Shown here in pieces: positions 41,648 through 50,258 of a stretch of 64,000 bases of DNA. The stretch comes from Streptomyces sp. SCUT-3. GTDB lineage: Bacteria; Actinomycetota; Actinomycetes; Streptomycetales; Streptomycetaceae. The stretch spans positions 5,590,501 through 5,654,500 of the forward strand of contig NZ_CP046907.1 in the NCBI RefSeq assembly GCF_014083985.1, written 5' to 3'. The notes below the pieces were generated by a model. It was not told the DNA's origin and ran no database searches. It saw nothing but the letters and a program-made list of their open reading frames with translations. Positions within the stretch are counted from its first letter, which is position 1; every line of letters begins with the position of its first letter. A program made the position numbers and the translations under genes.

Positions 41648-42279
41648 GTTTTCCGGGGAGGGGCCGGTCCGGTCCGAGCCGGGCCGGTCCGGCTCCGCCC
41701 CGATGCGGCCTGCACGGAGGCCCGGGCGCTCCCGGCCCGCCCCGAGGGCCGGGCTCTCCGAGCCGGACCTTCTCGCCGCCCCCTGGCCACCCCTTGCCGC
41801 CGCCCTCCACGGCCGACCCGGACGCCGACCCGGACGCCGACGCCGCGGCAGTCGCCCGTGGCTGTCGTCCACCGCGGCGAGTGCCTTCGCCGAAGCCGCC
41901 GCGGTGTCCCGTGCGATGCGGGCCTGCGGCCCGTGCTCCCTGTCGGCGGTGAGCCCGGCTCCGGGGCCCTCCGTTTCCCGGGCCGTGCCGCGCACGGCGC
42001 CGACGACGCGGCGGGCCCGGCCCTCCCGGCCCTCCCAGCCTCCCGGCCCTCCCGGCCGCACTGCGCGGGACCCGGGCTGCCCATCCTCGGCGGGGTCCGC
42101 CCGGACAAGTCCTGTTTCGTTCCGGAAAGGAGTCGTCAAGGGTGGTTCGCGACTGTCCGGAGGGGACCCGGGCGGGGCGATCCCGGAGGCAATGGACTGT
42201 TGCCCTTGGGCAACGGTAAGCTGCGGCACATGACTTGCCGGCCTTCCGATGCCGCTCCGTCAGCGCGTGGAAGCGCTGA
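41648..42279. other. 632-bp region without a supported gene
   Basis: Long open frames here are low-complexity shadows. One minus-strand stretch around 41850-42000 reads like protein (ARIARDTAAASAKALAAVDD) but has no start, motif or flanking support, so it may be a remnant. The right end holds a perfect palindrome (42199-42214) and a TAAGCT -10-like element (42216-42221) with no gene after it. Confidence 0.45.
42199..42214. promoter_or_regulatory. MarR-type palindromic operator candidate
   Basis: GTTGCCC and GGGCAAC form a perfect inverted repeat around TT. The size and TTGCCC/GGGCAA half-sites suit a MarR-family operator. It lies beyond the 3' end of the MarR gene, not at its promoter. Confidence 0.5.
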
Positions 42280-42750
42280 TCAGGCCGGTTCCCTGCGCGC
42301 CGCGGACTCCTCCGCGGGCCCTGCCGCGCCCTCGAAGGCGAGCAGGCCCTGCACGAACGCGGCCCGGTCCTGGGGAGCCATGGCCGCCAGGACCTCGGAG
42401 AGCTGCCGCGCCCGCTCCATACGCAGGCTCTCCAGGAGCAGTCGGCCGTGCCGGGCCAGCCGCAGCGTCACCTGCCGCCGGTTGGTCGGCTCGACCTCGC
42501 GCTCGATCAGCCCCGCCGCCTGCAGCCGGTCGCAGAGCCTGCTGGCCACCGAGGGGATGGTGCCCAGCGCCTCCGCCAGCGCCCCCAGGTTCAGCCCCTC
42601 CTGGGCGCTGACCACGCTCAGCGCCCGCATCTGGGCGGGGGAGACCGCCGTTCCCAGCGCCTCCTGCGCCCGGCTCCACAGCACCATGAGCGACTCCAGG
42701 GCGGGCACCACCTCCTCGAGGACCAGCCGTTCGGTCTCCATGGCTCCCAT
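42280..42750 (-). CDS. MarR family transcriptional regulator
   Basis: The 156-aa protein is a MarR winged helix. It shows LVLEEVVPALESLMVLW (dimer helix), LGALAEALGTIPSVASRLCD (recognition region), RLQAAGLIEREVEPTNRRQV (wing) and a C-terminal dimerisation helix with RARQLSEVLAAMAPQDRAA. MarR proteins repress efflux, redox or signalling genes until a small ligand binds. AGGAG lies close to the ATG at 42748-42750; the ATG three codons later is also possible. It diverges from the phosphatase-STAS genes by about 210 bp and could control them. Confidence 0.87.
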   Translation of the reverse strand: MGAMETERLVLEEVVPALESLMVLWSRAQEALGTAVSPAQMRALSVVSAQEGLNLGALAEALGTIPSVASRLCDRLQAAGLIEREVEPTNRRQVTLRLARHGRLLLESLRMERARQLSEVLAAMAPQDRAAFVQGLLAFEGAAGPAEESAARREPA

Positions 42751-42961
42751 CTGCTCCTGCTCGCCGCCCGCATGCGTGGCAGGCTTCGGGTAGTCGCTGT
42801 CAGGACGGCGCATTCCGCGCCGCCCGCCCGTGGCGCCCCCCGGAGCCTTCGGGCCGCCGGCTCCCCGCACGCCCCGGGAATCAGTCATCGATACCGACCC
42901 GCCTTCCGACTGCTGCGTCTTCCGCGCCGTCCGTCGGCGCCAGATACCGGAGAAAGAACCC

Positions 42962-44131
42962 ATGCCCGCGACCGACGACCGTACCGCCCTGGCCGAGGCA
43001 GCCCTGCGGGAGTGCATGCCGCACGAGCTTCCCTCGACGGTGACGTCCGTGGTGGGCAAGCACTTCGGTGCCTCCTCCTGCCGGATCCTGCTGGCGGACT
43101 ACGGGCTGCGCTTCCTGGCGCCGGTTCCGACCGGTGCGGGGGAGGCGGTCCCGGTGGACGGCACTGCGGCCGGCCGGGCCTTCGCCTCCCAGGAGCCCGT
43201 CGTCGTCGGCGGCGACCCGGTAACCGTATATCTGCCCGTCTCCGACAGGGGAGAGCGCGCCGGGGTTCTCCACGTATGCCTGCCCGCCCCGGGCGGGACC
43301 GCCGGCCCCCGCGACGTCGAGGCGCTGGCGGGGATCGCGGCCGCGGTGGCGCAGACCCTCATGGCGGTCGAGCGCGACACCGACCTGTACGCCGTCGCCC
43401 GCCGCGGCCGCCCGCTGACCCTGGCCGCGGAGATCCAGTGGGACCTGCTGCCCAGACGGTCCGCCGTGCGTCCCGAGTTCCACCTCGGCGCACAGCTGGA
43501 GCCCGCCTACACGGTGTGCGGGGACAACTTCGACTGGAGCGCGGACGGCGACCGGCTGAGCATCGGCGTGATCAACGGTGAGGGCACCGGCATGCCCGCG
43601 GCCACCCTGACCGCCCTGGCCGTCCAGGCGCTGAGACACGCCCGCCGCACCGGCGCCGACCTCGCGGACCAGGCGATGCTCGCCAACGAGGCGGTCTGGG
43701 CGGTGCACGGCGGCAGACGGGCCCTCTCCGCCCTGCTGCTCGAGGTCGACCTCGCCACCGGGCAGGTGCAGGCGGTCGACGCGGGCTCGCCGCTGGCCTT
43801 CCTGACCCGGGCCGGCCGGAGCGAGCAGATCTCCCTGGAGCCGCAGTTCACCCTGGGGGCGCTGGAGGACACCGTCTACACCGAGCAGTCCTTCCGGCTG
43901 GAACCGGGGGACCGTCTGACGGTCGTCAGCGACGGGGTGCACGCGGCCCTTTCAAAGACGCAGGAGGGGACCTACCGGGAACGGGCCCTGGCGCGGATCC
44001 TACGGGCAACCCCCCTCGCTCCCGCACCCGAGGCGGCGCGCATGATCCTACGGGACCTGGCCGAGCACGTGGGGCTGATCCCCCTGGAGGACGACGCCGT
44101 CGTCGTCTGTCTGGACTGGTTCGGCCGCTGA
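42962..44131 (+). CDS. SpoIIE/RsbU-type PP2C phosphatase with a GAF-like sensor
   Basis: The 389-aa protein has an N-terminal GAF-like domain (residues 20-150) and a C-terminal SpoIIE-type PP2C domain. That domain shows CGDNFDWS, VINGEGTGMPAATLTALAVQ, FTLGALEDTVYTEQSFRLEP and VVSDGVHA, ending DDAVVVCLDW. Such phosphatases dephosphorylate STAS anti-anti-sigma factors. The usual D-V-x-G-H-G metal motif reads INGEGTG here, with the Asp replaced by Asn. I recall similar changes in related actinomycete proteins, so activity cannot be assumed or excluded. GGAG lies 9 nt before the ATG. It precedes the STAS gene by 72 bp. Confidence 0.8.
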   Translation: MPATDDRTALAEAALRECMPHELPSTVTSVVGKHFGASSCRILLADYGLRFLAPVPTGAGEAVPVDGTAAGRAFASQEPVVVGGDPVTVYLPVSDRGERAGVLHVCLPAPGGTAGPRDVEALAGIAAAVAQTLMAVERDTDLYAVARRGRPLTLAAEIQWDLLPRRSAVRPEFHLGAQLEPAYTVCGDNFDWSADGDRLSIGVINGEGTGMPAATLTALAVQALRHARRTGADLADQAMLANEAVWAVHGGRRALSALLLEVDLATGQVQAVDAGSPLAFLTRAGRSEQISLEPQFTLGALEDTVYTEQSFRLEPGDRLTVVSDGVHAALSKTQEGTYRERALARILRATPLAPAPEAARMILRDLAEHVGLIPLEDDAVVVCLDWFGR

Positions 44132-44203
44132 CGGCCCGGCCGCCCCGGCAAGCCCGGTCGGCGGACGTCGGCGGACATCACAGGAAGAGGGAGCGCTGTC
44201 GTC

Positions 44204-44608
44204 GTGGAAGAGGCCGGAGGGCTGGTCGCGCAGGTCGTCGCGCAGGAGGGCGGGGCGGACGTGGTCGCGCTCGTGGGGGAGATCGACTACGACAGCGCCC
44301 AGGTGTTCTCGGACTGCCTGCTCGACCGCCTCGCCGACGCCGCCGGCGGCGAAGGGGGCCCGCGGCCGTGCCGGGTGGTGCTGGACCTGTCGGCGATGGG
44401 CTTCATGGACTCCTACGGACTGAGCCGCGTGCTCGCCCACGAAAGGCTGCTGCGCGCGTCCGGCGGATGGCTGCGCCTGGCCGCGCCGCACGGCCAGACG
44501 CGCCGCCTGCTGGAGACCACCGGGATGGAGGACGTGCTCCCCGTCCATCCGGACGTGCCCTCGGCGCTGGCCGGAGCCGACCGTCCCGGGCCGGCGGAGA
44601 GCCTGTGA
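44204..44608 (+). CDS. STAS-domain anti-sigma factor antagonist
   Basis: The 134-aa protein is a STAS domain with ADVVALVGEIDYDSAQVFSD at the start and VVLDLSAMGFMDSYGLSRVL carrying the likely phosphorylated Ser70. Later come GGWLRLAAPHGQTRRLLETT and GMEDVLPVHP. In partner-switching systems the unphosphorylated form binds the RsbW-like kinase and frees a sigma factor. The upstream phosphatase and the downstream kinase-like gene fit that circuit. The GTG start has a GAGGGA site rather far upstream (about 12 nt). Confidence 0.87.
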   Translation: MEEAGGLVAQVVAQEGGADVVALVGEIDYDSAQVFSDCLLDRLADAAGGEGGPRPCRVVLDLSAMGFMDSYGLSRVLAHERLLRASGGWLRLAAPHGQTRRLLETTGMEDVLPVHPDVPSALAGADRPGPAESL

Positions 44609-44708
44609 CCGGGCGGCGCCGTGCGGTGCCGGACGGAACCGGAGCGCCCGGCGGTCGGGGGCGCTCAAGTGCTCAGGGGTGACCGGGCGGTCAGGGGTGC
44701 CCGGGCGG

Positions 44709-45161
44709 TCAGGGGTGCACCAACTCCGCGCGCACGGTCTTGCCGCCGTGCGGTGCGCGCCGCACCGACCAGGAACGGGTGATCCTGTCGACCATCACCA
44801 GTCCGTGCCCGCCGGGCACCCGCACGTCCCCGTCGCCCCTGACGGGCAGGCCCTCCCCGGAGTCGTCGACCTCCACCACGAGCAGCGGGTCGTCCCAGGA
44901 CAGGCGCATCTCCACGGCCCGGCCGGCGTGCCGCAGCGCGTTGGTCACCAGCTCGCTGACCACCAGCACCACGTCCTGCCCGAAGGGCCCGTCGTCGGCG
45001 ATGCCCCATCCCTCCAGGCAGCGGCGGGCGAACAGCCGGGCGGTGCCCGCGTCCCCGCCCGTGCCGAGGGGGAGGCGGTACGAGTCCGTGCCTGTCTCCC
45101 CGAGACCACGGGCGCGCGCGTCGCGGTCGTGCGACGCGGTGGTGCGGTGGTACGTGGTCAC
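44709..45161 (-). CDS. RsbW-like ATP-binding anti-sigma kinase
   Basis: The 150-aa GHKL ATPase shows the N-box VSELVTNALRHA, the G1 box VVEVDDSGEGLP and the G2 box VPGGHGLVMVDRI. Single-domain proteins of this kind phosphorylate STAS antagonists and sequester sigma factors. I chose the GTG at 45159-45161, with GGGAG upstream; a longer frame adds non-conserved sequence. It is convergent with the STAS gene, which is unusual for a partner pair, and diverges from the methyltransferase-GGDEF genes. No sigma factor gene lies nearby. Confidence 0.85.
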   Translation of the reverse strand: MTTYHRTTASHDRDARARGLGETGTDSYRLPLGTGGDAGTARLFARRCLEGWGIADDGPFGQDVVLVVSELVTNALRHAGRAVEMRLSWDDPLLVVEVDDSGEGLPVRGDGDVRVPGGHGLVMVDRITRSWSVRRAPHGGKTVRAELVHP

Positions 45162-45220
45162 GATGCCCGTGCTCCCTACTGGTCGGACCTGCCTGGTCGA
45201 CACGCCTACCCAGTTGTCCC

Positions 45221-45232
45221 ATGATCGATCAT
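45221..45232. promoter_or_regulatory. 12-bp palindrome between kinase and methyltransferase genes
   Basis: ATGATCGATCAT is a perfect palindrome in the divergent promoter region, about 60 bp from the kinase start. It may be an operator, but its small size gives weak support. Confidence 0.3.
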
Positions 45233-45418
45233 CATGTGAGTCGGTCTCCTGCCCCGTTCCGTCGCCGGCAGCCGCCGGGCCGGGCGAACCGGGTTCGGCG
45301 GGACGGTGGTTGCGGCCCGTTCGGAGATCGTGTCCCATGCTGTGAGGCATATTCCACAGCGCCGGGGATGACAGACCGGGACCGGGGTAGCCTCGGTCGG
45401 AAAGATGGGGAGGCCCCC

Positions 45419-46222
45419 TTGGAAAGACCCGACTGGGTTCCGGACGGGATAGACGTAACCCGTCCCAGCGCGGCCCGGATGTACGACTACTACCTCGGCG
45501 GCTCGCACAACTTCGAGGCCGACCGGGAAGCGGCGGCCAAGGCCATCGAGATGTGGCCGGACCTCCCGAAGATCATGCAGGCCAACCGCGCCTTCATGCG
45601 CCGGGCGGTCCGCCACGCGGTCGAACTGGGCGTCACCCAGTTCCTGGACATCGGCTCCGGCATACCGACCTTCGGCAACGTGCACGAGGTCGCCCGCGCC
45701 GCGGACCCGCAGTCGCGGGTCGTCTATGTCGACCGGGACCCCATAGCGGTCGCCCACAGCCAGGCGCTCCTCGAGGGCGACACGCGCACCGGCGTGATCG
45801 AGGCCGACCTGCGAGACGGCGCGGCCCTGCTGGAGCACCCCGGGGTCACCGGGGTCCTCGACCTCGAACGCCCGGTCGCCCTCCTGCTCGTGGCCGTACT
45901 GCACTTCGTCCAGGACGCCGACGAGCCGTGGGACGCGGTCGCCGAGCTCCGCGGGAGGCTGGCGCCGGGGAGCCTGCTGATCCTCAGCCACGCCACCCCC
46001 GAGGGCCGGGCCGACATGGCCGGCCCCCACCAGGACCTCTACCGCAGGACCGGCAACCCCATGAGCATGCGCTCGCGGAGCGAGGTGACCCGCTTCTTCG
46101 AGGGGTTCGAGATGCTCGACCCGGGGCTGGTCTACATGGCCGAGTGGCGTCCGGACCCCGGCTGCAGGCTGGAGGACCCCACACGGTTCAGCGGTTTCGC
46201 GGGCGTGGGACGCAAGCCGTGA
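45419..46222 (+). CDS. DUF574-type SAM-dependent methyltransferase
   Basis: The 267-aa protein matches the large actinomycete family of putative SAM methyltransferases. It shows RPSAARMYDYYLGGSHNFEA, ANRAFMRRAVRHAVELGVTQ, motif I FLDIGSGIPTFGNVHEVARA and VVYVDRDPIAVAHSQALLEG. Targets of this family are unknown. I chose TTG at 45419 because GGGGAGG lies 5 nt upstream and a TAGCCT -10-like element (45388-45393) places transcription after the more upstream ATG (45368). The stop overlaps the PAS-GGDEF-EAL gene by GTGA, so the two are translationally coupled. Confidence 0.85.
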   Translation: MERPDWVPDGIDVTRPSAARMYDYYLGGSHNFEADREAAAKAIEMWPDLPKIMQANRAFMRRAVRHAVELGVTQFLDIGSGIPTFGNVHEVARAADPQSRVVYVDRDPIAVAHSQALLEGDTRTGVIEADLRDGAALLEHPGVTGVLDLERPVALLLVAVLHFVQDADEPWDAVAELRGRLAPGSLLILSHATPEGRADMAGPHQDLYRRTGNPMSMRSRSEVTRFFEGFEMLDPGLVYMAEWRPDPGCRLEDPTRFSGFAGVGRKP

Positions 46223-48459
46223 CACGCTCGCCCGCCGCTCCGGCCGGGACGGGGACCGCGGGGGCGTCCGGACGGCCGGACGCCCCCGGTCCGGACGACC
46301 CCGTTCCGGACGCCCCCGCTGCCCCGGCCGGAGGCCCGCGGGCCCACGAGCAGGAGGGCCTGGCCCGTTTCGCGGGGTTCTGGGCCCGGGTCATCTACCC
46401 GTTCACCGCCACGTCGATGACCCGCGACGAGCTCGAACGGCACCTGCTGCCCCTGGCGACCCGCCTGCGGTCCCTGCTCGACGAGGACCTGCTGGACGCC
46501 TCGCCCGCGCAGGAGGTCGGCCGGGGCCTGGTCCAGGCCCACTGCACCGACCCCCAGGTCCTCGCGCAGAGCCTCACCGTCATCGAGGCGTGCCTGCTGC
46601 TCTACCGGCCGGCCTCCCCGGACATCCCGTCCGACGTGGTGCGCAGCCGGCTCTCGCGCCTGCAGGCGGCGGTCGCGGCGGGATTCGCCCGCGCCCTGCG
46701 CGACCGCACCCGCCACGAGCAGGAGGCCATCACCCGGGCCGCCCTGACCGCCCACCAGCGCTCCCAGCGGGCCCTGCACGAGAGCGAGGCGAAGTTCCGC
46801 GCGCTCTTCGAGGGCCTGGCGGTGGGCATCGGCGTCGGGGACCTTCAGGGACGCATCGTCGACGTCAACGACGCGCTCGTCTCCATGTTCGACAGCACGC
46901 CCGAGGACATGAGGAAGATGCGGGTGGACGACCTGGTCCACCCCGACGACCTCCCCGGCGTCTGGGACCTCTACCAGCAGCTGATCCGCGGCGAACGCGA
47001 CCGGTTCGTCATGGAGAAACCATACTTCCGCTCCGACGGGTCGGTGCTGTGGACCGACCTGAGGGTCTCCCTCATCCGGGACGAGGAGGGCAGGCCGCAG
47101 TACCAGGTCGCCATGCTCGAGGACGTCACCGAGCGCAAGCAGATCAACGACCGGCTGCGCCACCAGGCCACCCACGACCCGCTCACCGGCCTGGGCAACC
47201 GCGTGCTGTTCCTCGAACGGCTCGAGGAGGTGTTCGCCCACGAGGGCGGCGGGCGCAGGGTCGGGGTGTGCTACCTGGACCTCGACGGCTTCAAGGCGGT
47301 CAACGACAGCCTCGGCCACGCCACCGGCGACCGGCTCCTGGTCGCCGTCGCCGAACGCCTCACCGGCTGCCTGCGCGGCCCCCACCAGAGCGTGGCCCGC
47401 ATGGGCGGCGACGAGTTCACCGCCCTGGTCGTCGACCCCGCCGGCCCCCACGAGGTGACGGAACTGGCCCGCCGCTTCCTGGCCGCCCTGGCCGCCCCGG
47501 TCCACATCGACGGCCGGGACCTGAGCGTCAACGTCAGCATCGGCGTCGTGGAGTCCTCCACCGACGGGACCACCGCGGCCCGCATGGTGCAGAGCGCCGA
47601 CATCAGCCTCTACCGGGCCAAGGCGCGCGGCGGCAACTGCTACGCGATGCACGACCCCGAGGCGGACGCCCGGGAGATGAGCCGCTACCACCTGTCCACC
47701 CGGATGCCGGAGGCCCTGGAGAGCGGGGAGTTCTTCCTGGAGTACCAGCCGATGGTCTCCCTGGCCGACGGCAGCCTCAAGGGCGTCGAGGCGCTGGTGC
47801 GCTGGCGCCACCCCGAGCACGGGGTCCTGGGGCCCGACCGGTTCGTGCCGCTGGCCGAGGAGACCGGACTGATCGTCCCGCTGGGGCGGTGGGTGCTGGA
47901 GCAGGCGTGCAGTCAGGCCCGTCGGTGGCAACGGGAGTTCCCCGACTGCGCCCCGCGGGTCAACGTCAACCTCTCCGTGCACCAGGTGCGCAGCCCCGGC
48001 CTGGTCCAGGACGTCGCCCGGGTCCTGAAGAACTGCGAGCTGGAGCCCGGGGCGTTGCAGCTGGAGGTCACCGAGAGCGCCGTGGTCGGCGCGGACGACC
48101 AGGCGCTGACCGCCCTGAGGGAACTGACCGACATGGGCGTGGGCCTGGCCCTGGACGACTTCGGCACCGGCTACTCCAACTTCGCGGGGCTGCGCCGCCT
48201 GCCCGTGCAGACCCTCAAGATCGACCGCTCGTTCATCAGCGGGCTGCGCGGGGCCGAGGGAGGGGACCCCAGGGACGAGCAGGTCCTGGCCGGGGTGCTC
48301 TCCCTGGCACGGACCCTGGAACTCGCGGTCACCGTCGAGGGCGTGGAGACCGAGGAGCAGGCCGAGCGGCTGCGGTCGCTGAGCGTGCAGTCCGCCCAGG
48401 GATGGCACTTCGCCCGCCCGGGGCCCGCCGACGCCATCACCCGCGCCCTGCGGGGATGA
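46219..48459 (+). CDS. PAS-GGDEF-EAL cyclic-di-GMP protein
   Basis: The 746-aa protein has a Pro/Ala-rich start, a helical region (residues 45-185), a PAS domain (about 190-310, with FRALFEGLAVGIGVGD), a GGDEF domain (about 315-490) with intact RMGGDEFTAL near residue 395, and an EAL domain from residue 500 (GVEALVRWRHPEHGVLG, DDFGTGYSNFAGLRRL). Intact motifs allow both diguanylate cyclase and phosphodiesterase activity. In Streptomyces, c-di-GMP controls BldD and development. The GTG start overlaps the methyltransferase stop by 4 bp, so the two products are made together. Confidence 0.92.
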   Translation: MTRSPAAPAGTGTAGASGRPDAPGPDDPVPDAPAAPAGGPRAHEQEGLARFAGFWARVIYPFTATSMTRDELERHLLPLATRLRSLLDEDLLDASPAQEVGRGLVQAHCTDPQVLAQSLTVIEACLLLYRPASPDIPSDVVRSRLSRLQAAVAAGFARALRDRTRHEQEAITRAALTAHQRSQRALHESEAKFRALFEGLAVGIGVGDLQGRIVDVNDALVSMFDSTPEDMRKMRVDDLVHPDDLPGVWDLYQQLIRGERDRFVMEKPYFRSDGSVLWTDLRVSLIRDEEGRPQYQVAMLEDVTERKQINDRLRHQATHDPLTGLGNRVLFLERLEEVFAHEGGGRRVGVCYLDLDGFKAVNDSLGHATGDRLLVAVAERLTGCLRGPHQSVARMGGDEFTALVVDPAGPHEVTELARRFLAALAAPVHIDGRDLSVNVSIGVVESSTDGTTAARMVQSADISLYRAKARGGNCYAMHDPEADAREMSRYHLSTRMPEALESGEFFLEYQPMVSLADGSLKGVEALVRWRHPEHGVLGPDRFVPLAEETGLIVPLGRWVLEQACSQARRWQREFPDCAPRVNVNLSVHQVRSPGLVQDVARVLKNCELEPGALQLEVTESAVVGADDQALTALRELTDMGVGLALDDFGTGYSNFAGLRRLPVQTLKIDRSFISGLRGAEGGDPRDEQVLAGVLSLARTLELAVTVEGVETEEQAERLRSLSVQSAQGWHFARPGPADAITRALRG

Positions 48460-48540
48460 CGGCCCCTCCTGGCCCGGCCGGTCCAGCCGCCGGGTTGATT
48501 GTCCGACTGGCTGGTCATCACCCTGTCGGAGCAGTACAAA

Positions 48541-48574
48541 GAGAACCGTATCTCACCTGTGAGATACGGTTCTC
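48541..48574. promoter_or_regulatory. 34-bp perfect palindromic operator of the HTH-MurA gene
   Basis: Sixteen-base arms (48541-48556 and 48559-48574) are exact inverted copies around CT and end 2 bp before the ATG. The right arm contains a TACGGT -10-like hexamer 6 nt from the ATG, which suggests a leaderless transcript. A bound repressor would cover the promoter and start codon. Confidence 0.85.
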
Positions 48575-48576
48575 CC

Positions 48577-50106
48577 ATGACTGACGATTACCTCGCCCGC
48601 ATCGGCTCCCTCATCCGGGACGCGCGCAAGCACCGGAGCCTGACGCAGGCGCAGCTCGCAGAAGCCCTGGGCACCAGCCAGAGCGCGGTCAACCGCATCG
48701 AGCGCGGCAACCAGAACATCAGCCTTGAGATGATAGCCCGCATCGGTGAGGCGCTGGACAGCGAGATCGTCTCCCTCGGCTACGCCGGGCCGATGCACCT
48801 GCGGGTGGTCGGCGGACGCACCCTGTCGGGCAGCATCGACGTCAAGACCAGCAAGAACGCCTGCGTCGCGCTGCTGTGCGCCTCCCTGCTCAACGCCGGC
48901 CGCACCGTCCTGCGCCGGGTCGCCAGGATCGAGGAGGTCTACCGCATCCTGGAGGTCCTGGCCAGCATCGGCGTGCGCGCCCGGTGGATCAACGACGGCA
49001 ACGACCTGGAGATCGTCCCGCCGCAGCGGCTGGACCTGGCGGCCATGGACACCGAGGCCGCCCGCCGCACCCGCAGCGTCATCATGTTCCTCGGCCCGCT
49101 GATGCACCTGGAGGACCGTTTCCGCATCCCCTACGCCGGGGGTTGCGACCTGGGAACCCGCACCGTGCAGCCGCACATGAACGCGCTGCGCCACTTCGGC
49201 CTGGACCTCACCGCCACCGCCGGCACCTACCACGCCGTGGTCGACCGCACCGCGTCCCCCACCCGCCCGATCGTGCTGACCGAGCGCGGGGACACCGTCA
49301 CCGAGAACGCCCTGATGGCCGCCGCCCGCCACGAGGGCACCACGGTCATCCGCAACGCCAGCTCCAACTACATGGTCCAGGACCTGTGCTTCTTCCTGGA
49401 GCGCCTCGGCGTGCGCATCGACGGCATCGGCACCACCACGCTGACCGTGCACGGCGTCGGCCGCATCGAGCGCGACGTGGACTACGCGCCCTCGGAGGAC
49501 CCGGTGGAGGCGATGAGCCTGCTGGCCGCCGCCGTGGTCACCGGCTCGGAGCTGACGATCCGCCGGGTCCCGGTGGAGTTCCTCGAGATCGAGCTGGCCG
49601 TCCTGGAGGAGATGGGCCTGGACCACGACCGCGGGCAGGAGTACCCGGCCGACAACGGCCGCACCCGCCTGGTCGACCTGACGGTGCGCCCCTCCAAGCT
49701 CACCTCGCCGATCGACAAGATCCACCCCATGCCGTTCCCCGGCCTGAACATCGACAACGTGCCGTTCTTCGCGGCCATCGCCGCCACCGCCCAGGGCTCG
49801 ACCCTCATCCACGACTGGGTCTACGACAACCGCGCCATCTACCTCACCGAGCTGACCCGCCTCGGCGCCGCGGTGCAGCTGCTCGACCCGCACCGCGTGC
49901 TGGTCGACGGCCCCACCCGCTGGCGGGCCTCCGAGATGATGTGCCCGCCCGCGCTGCGCCCCGCGGTCGTCGTGCTCCTGGCCATGATGGCGGCGGAGGG
50001 CACCTCGGTGCTGCGCAACGTCTACGTCATCAACCGCGGCTACGAGGACCTGGCGGAGCGCCTGAACTCCGTCGGCGCCCGCATCGAAACCTTCCGCGAC
50101 ATCTGA
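48577..50106 (+). CDS. HTH-MurA fusion: XRE domain plus enolpyruvyl transferase
   Basis: The 509-aa protein joins an XRE-type helix-turn-helix (residues 1-65, RKHRSLTQAQLAEALGTSQS, AVNRIERGNQNISLEMIARI) to a full MurA-like domain. It shows GSIDVKTSKNACVALLCASL with the conserved Lys-Asn, and GGCDLGTRTV with the catalytic Cys190 of UDP-GlcNAc 1-carboxyvinyltransferase. MurA makes the first committed step of peptidoglycan synthesis. HTH-bearing MurA homologues occur in actinobacteria beside a normal MurA. The perfect palindrome just upstream suggests that the protein regulates its own gene, perhaps sensing UDP-GlcNAc or PEP. Confidence 0.9.
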   Translation: MTDDYLARIGSLIRDARKHRSLTQAQLAEALGTSQSAVNRIERGNQNISLEMIARIGEALDSEIVSLGYAGPMHLRVVGGRTLSGSIDVKTSKNACVALLCASLLNAGRTVLRRVARIEEVYRILEVLASIGVRARWINDGNDLEIVPPQRLDLAAMDTEAARRTRSVIMFLGPLMHLEDRFRIPYAGGCDLGTRTVQPHMNALRHFGLDLTATAGTYHAVVDRTASPTRPIVLTERGDTVTENALMAAARHEGTTVIRNASSNYMVQDLCFFLERLGVRIDGIGTTTLTVHGVGRIERDVDYAPSEDPVEAMSLLAAAVVTGSELTIRRVPVEFLEIELAVLEEMGLDHDRGQEYPADNGRTRLVDLTVRPSKLTSPIDKIHPMPFPGLNIDNVPFFAAIAATAQGSTLIHDWVYDNRAIYLTELTRLGAAVQLLDPHRVLVDGPTRWRASEMMCPPALRPAVVVLLAMMAAEGTSVLRNVYVINRGYEDLAERLNSVGARIETFRDI

Positions 50107-50258
50107 GCCGCCCGCACGGAAACCACCCGCACGGCCCGTGCCGTGCGGGTGTCGGCGGCGTCGACGCCGGGGAAACGGGAGCGGACGGCAAGGTCACGAC
50201 TCAGTACGATGAACCACTCCGCGCGGCCCGCGGAGCACCGAGTCGCGAGGGAGACGAG

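Noticed and set aside
41648-42279. Long open frames on both strands between the tandem-GNAT and MarR genes
   Set aside because: They are Arg/Pro/Gly-rich, have no motifs and arise from GC bias; stop codons are rare in this composition.
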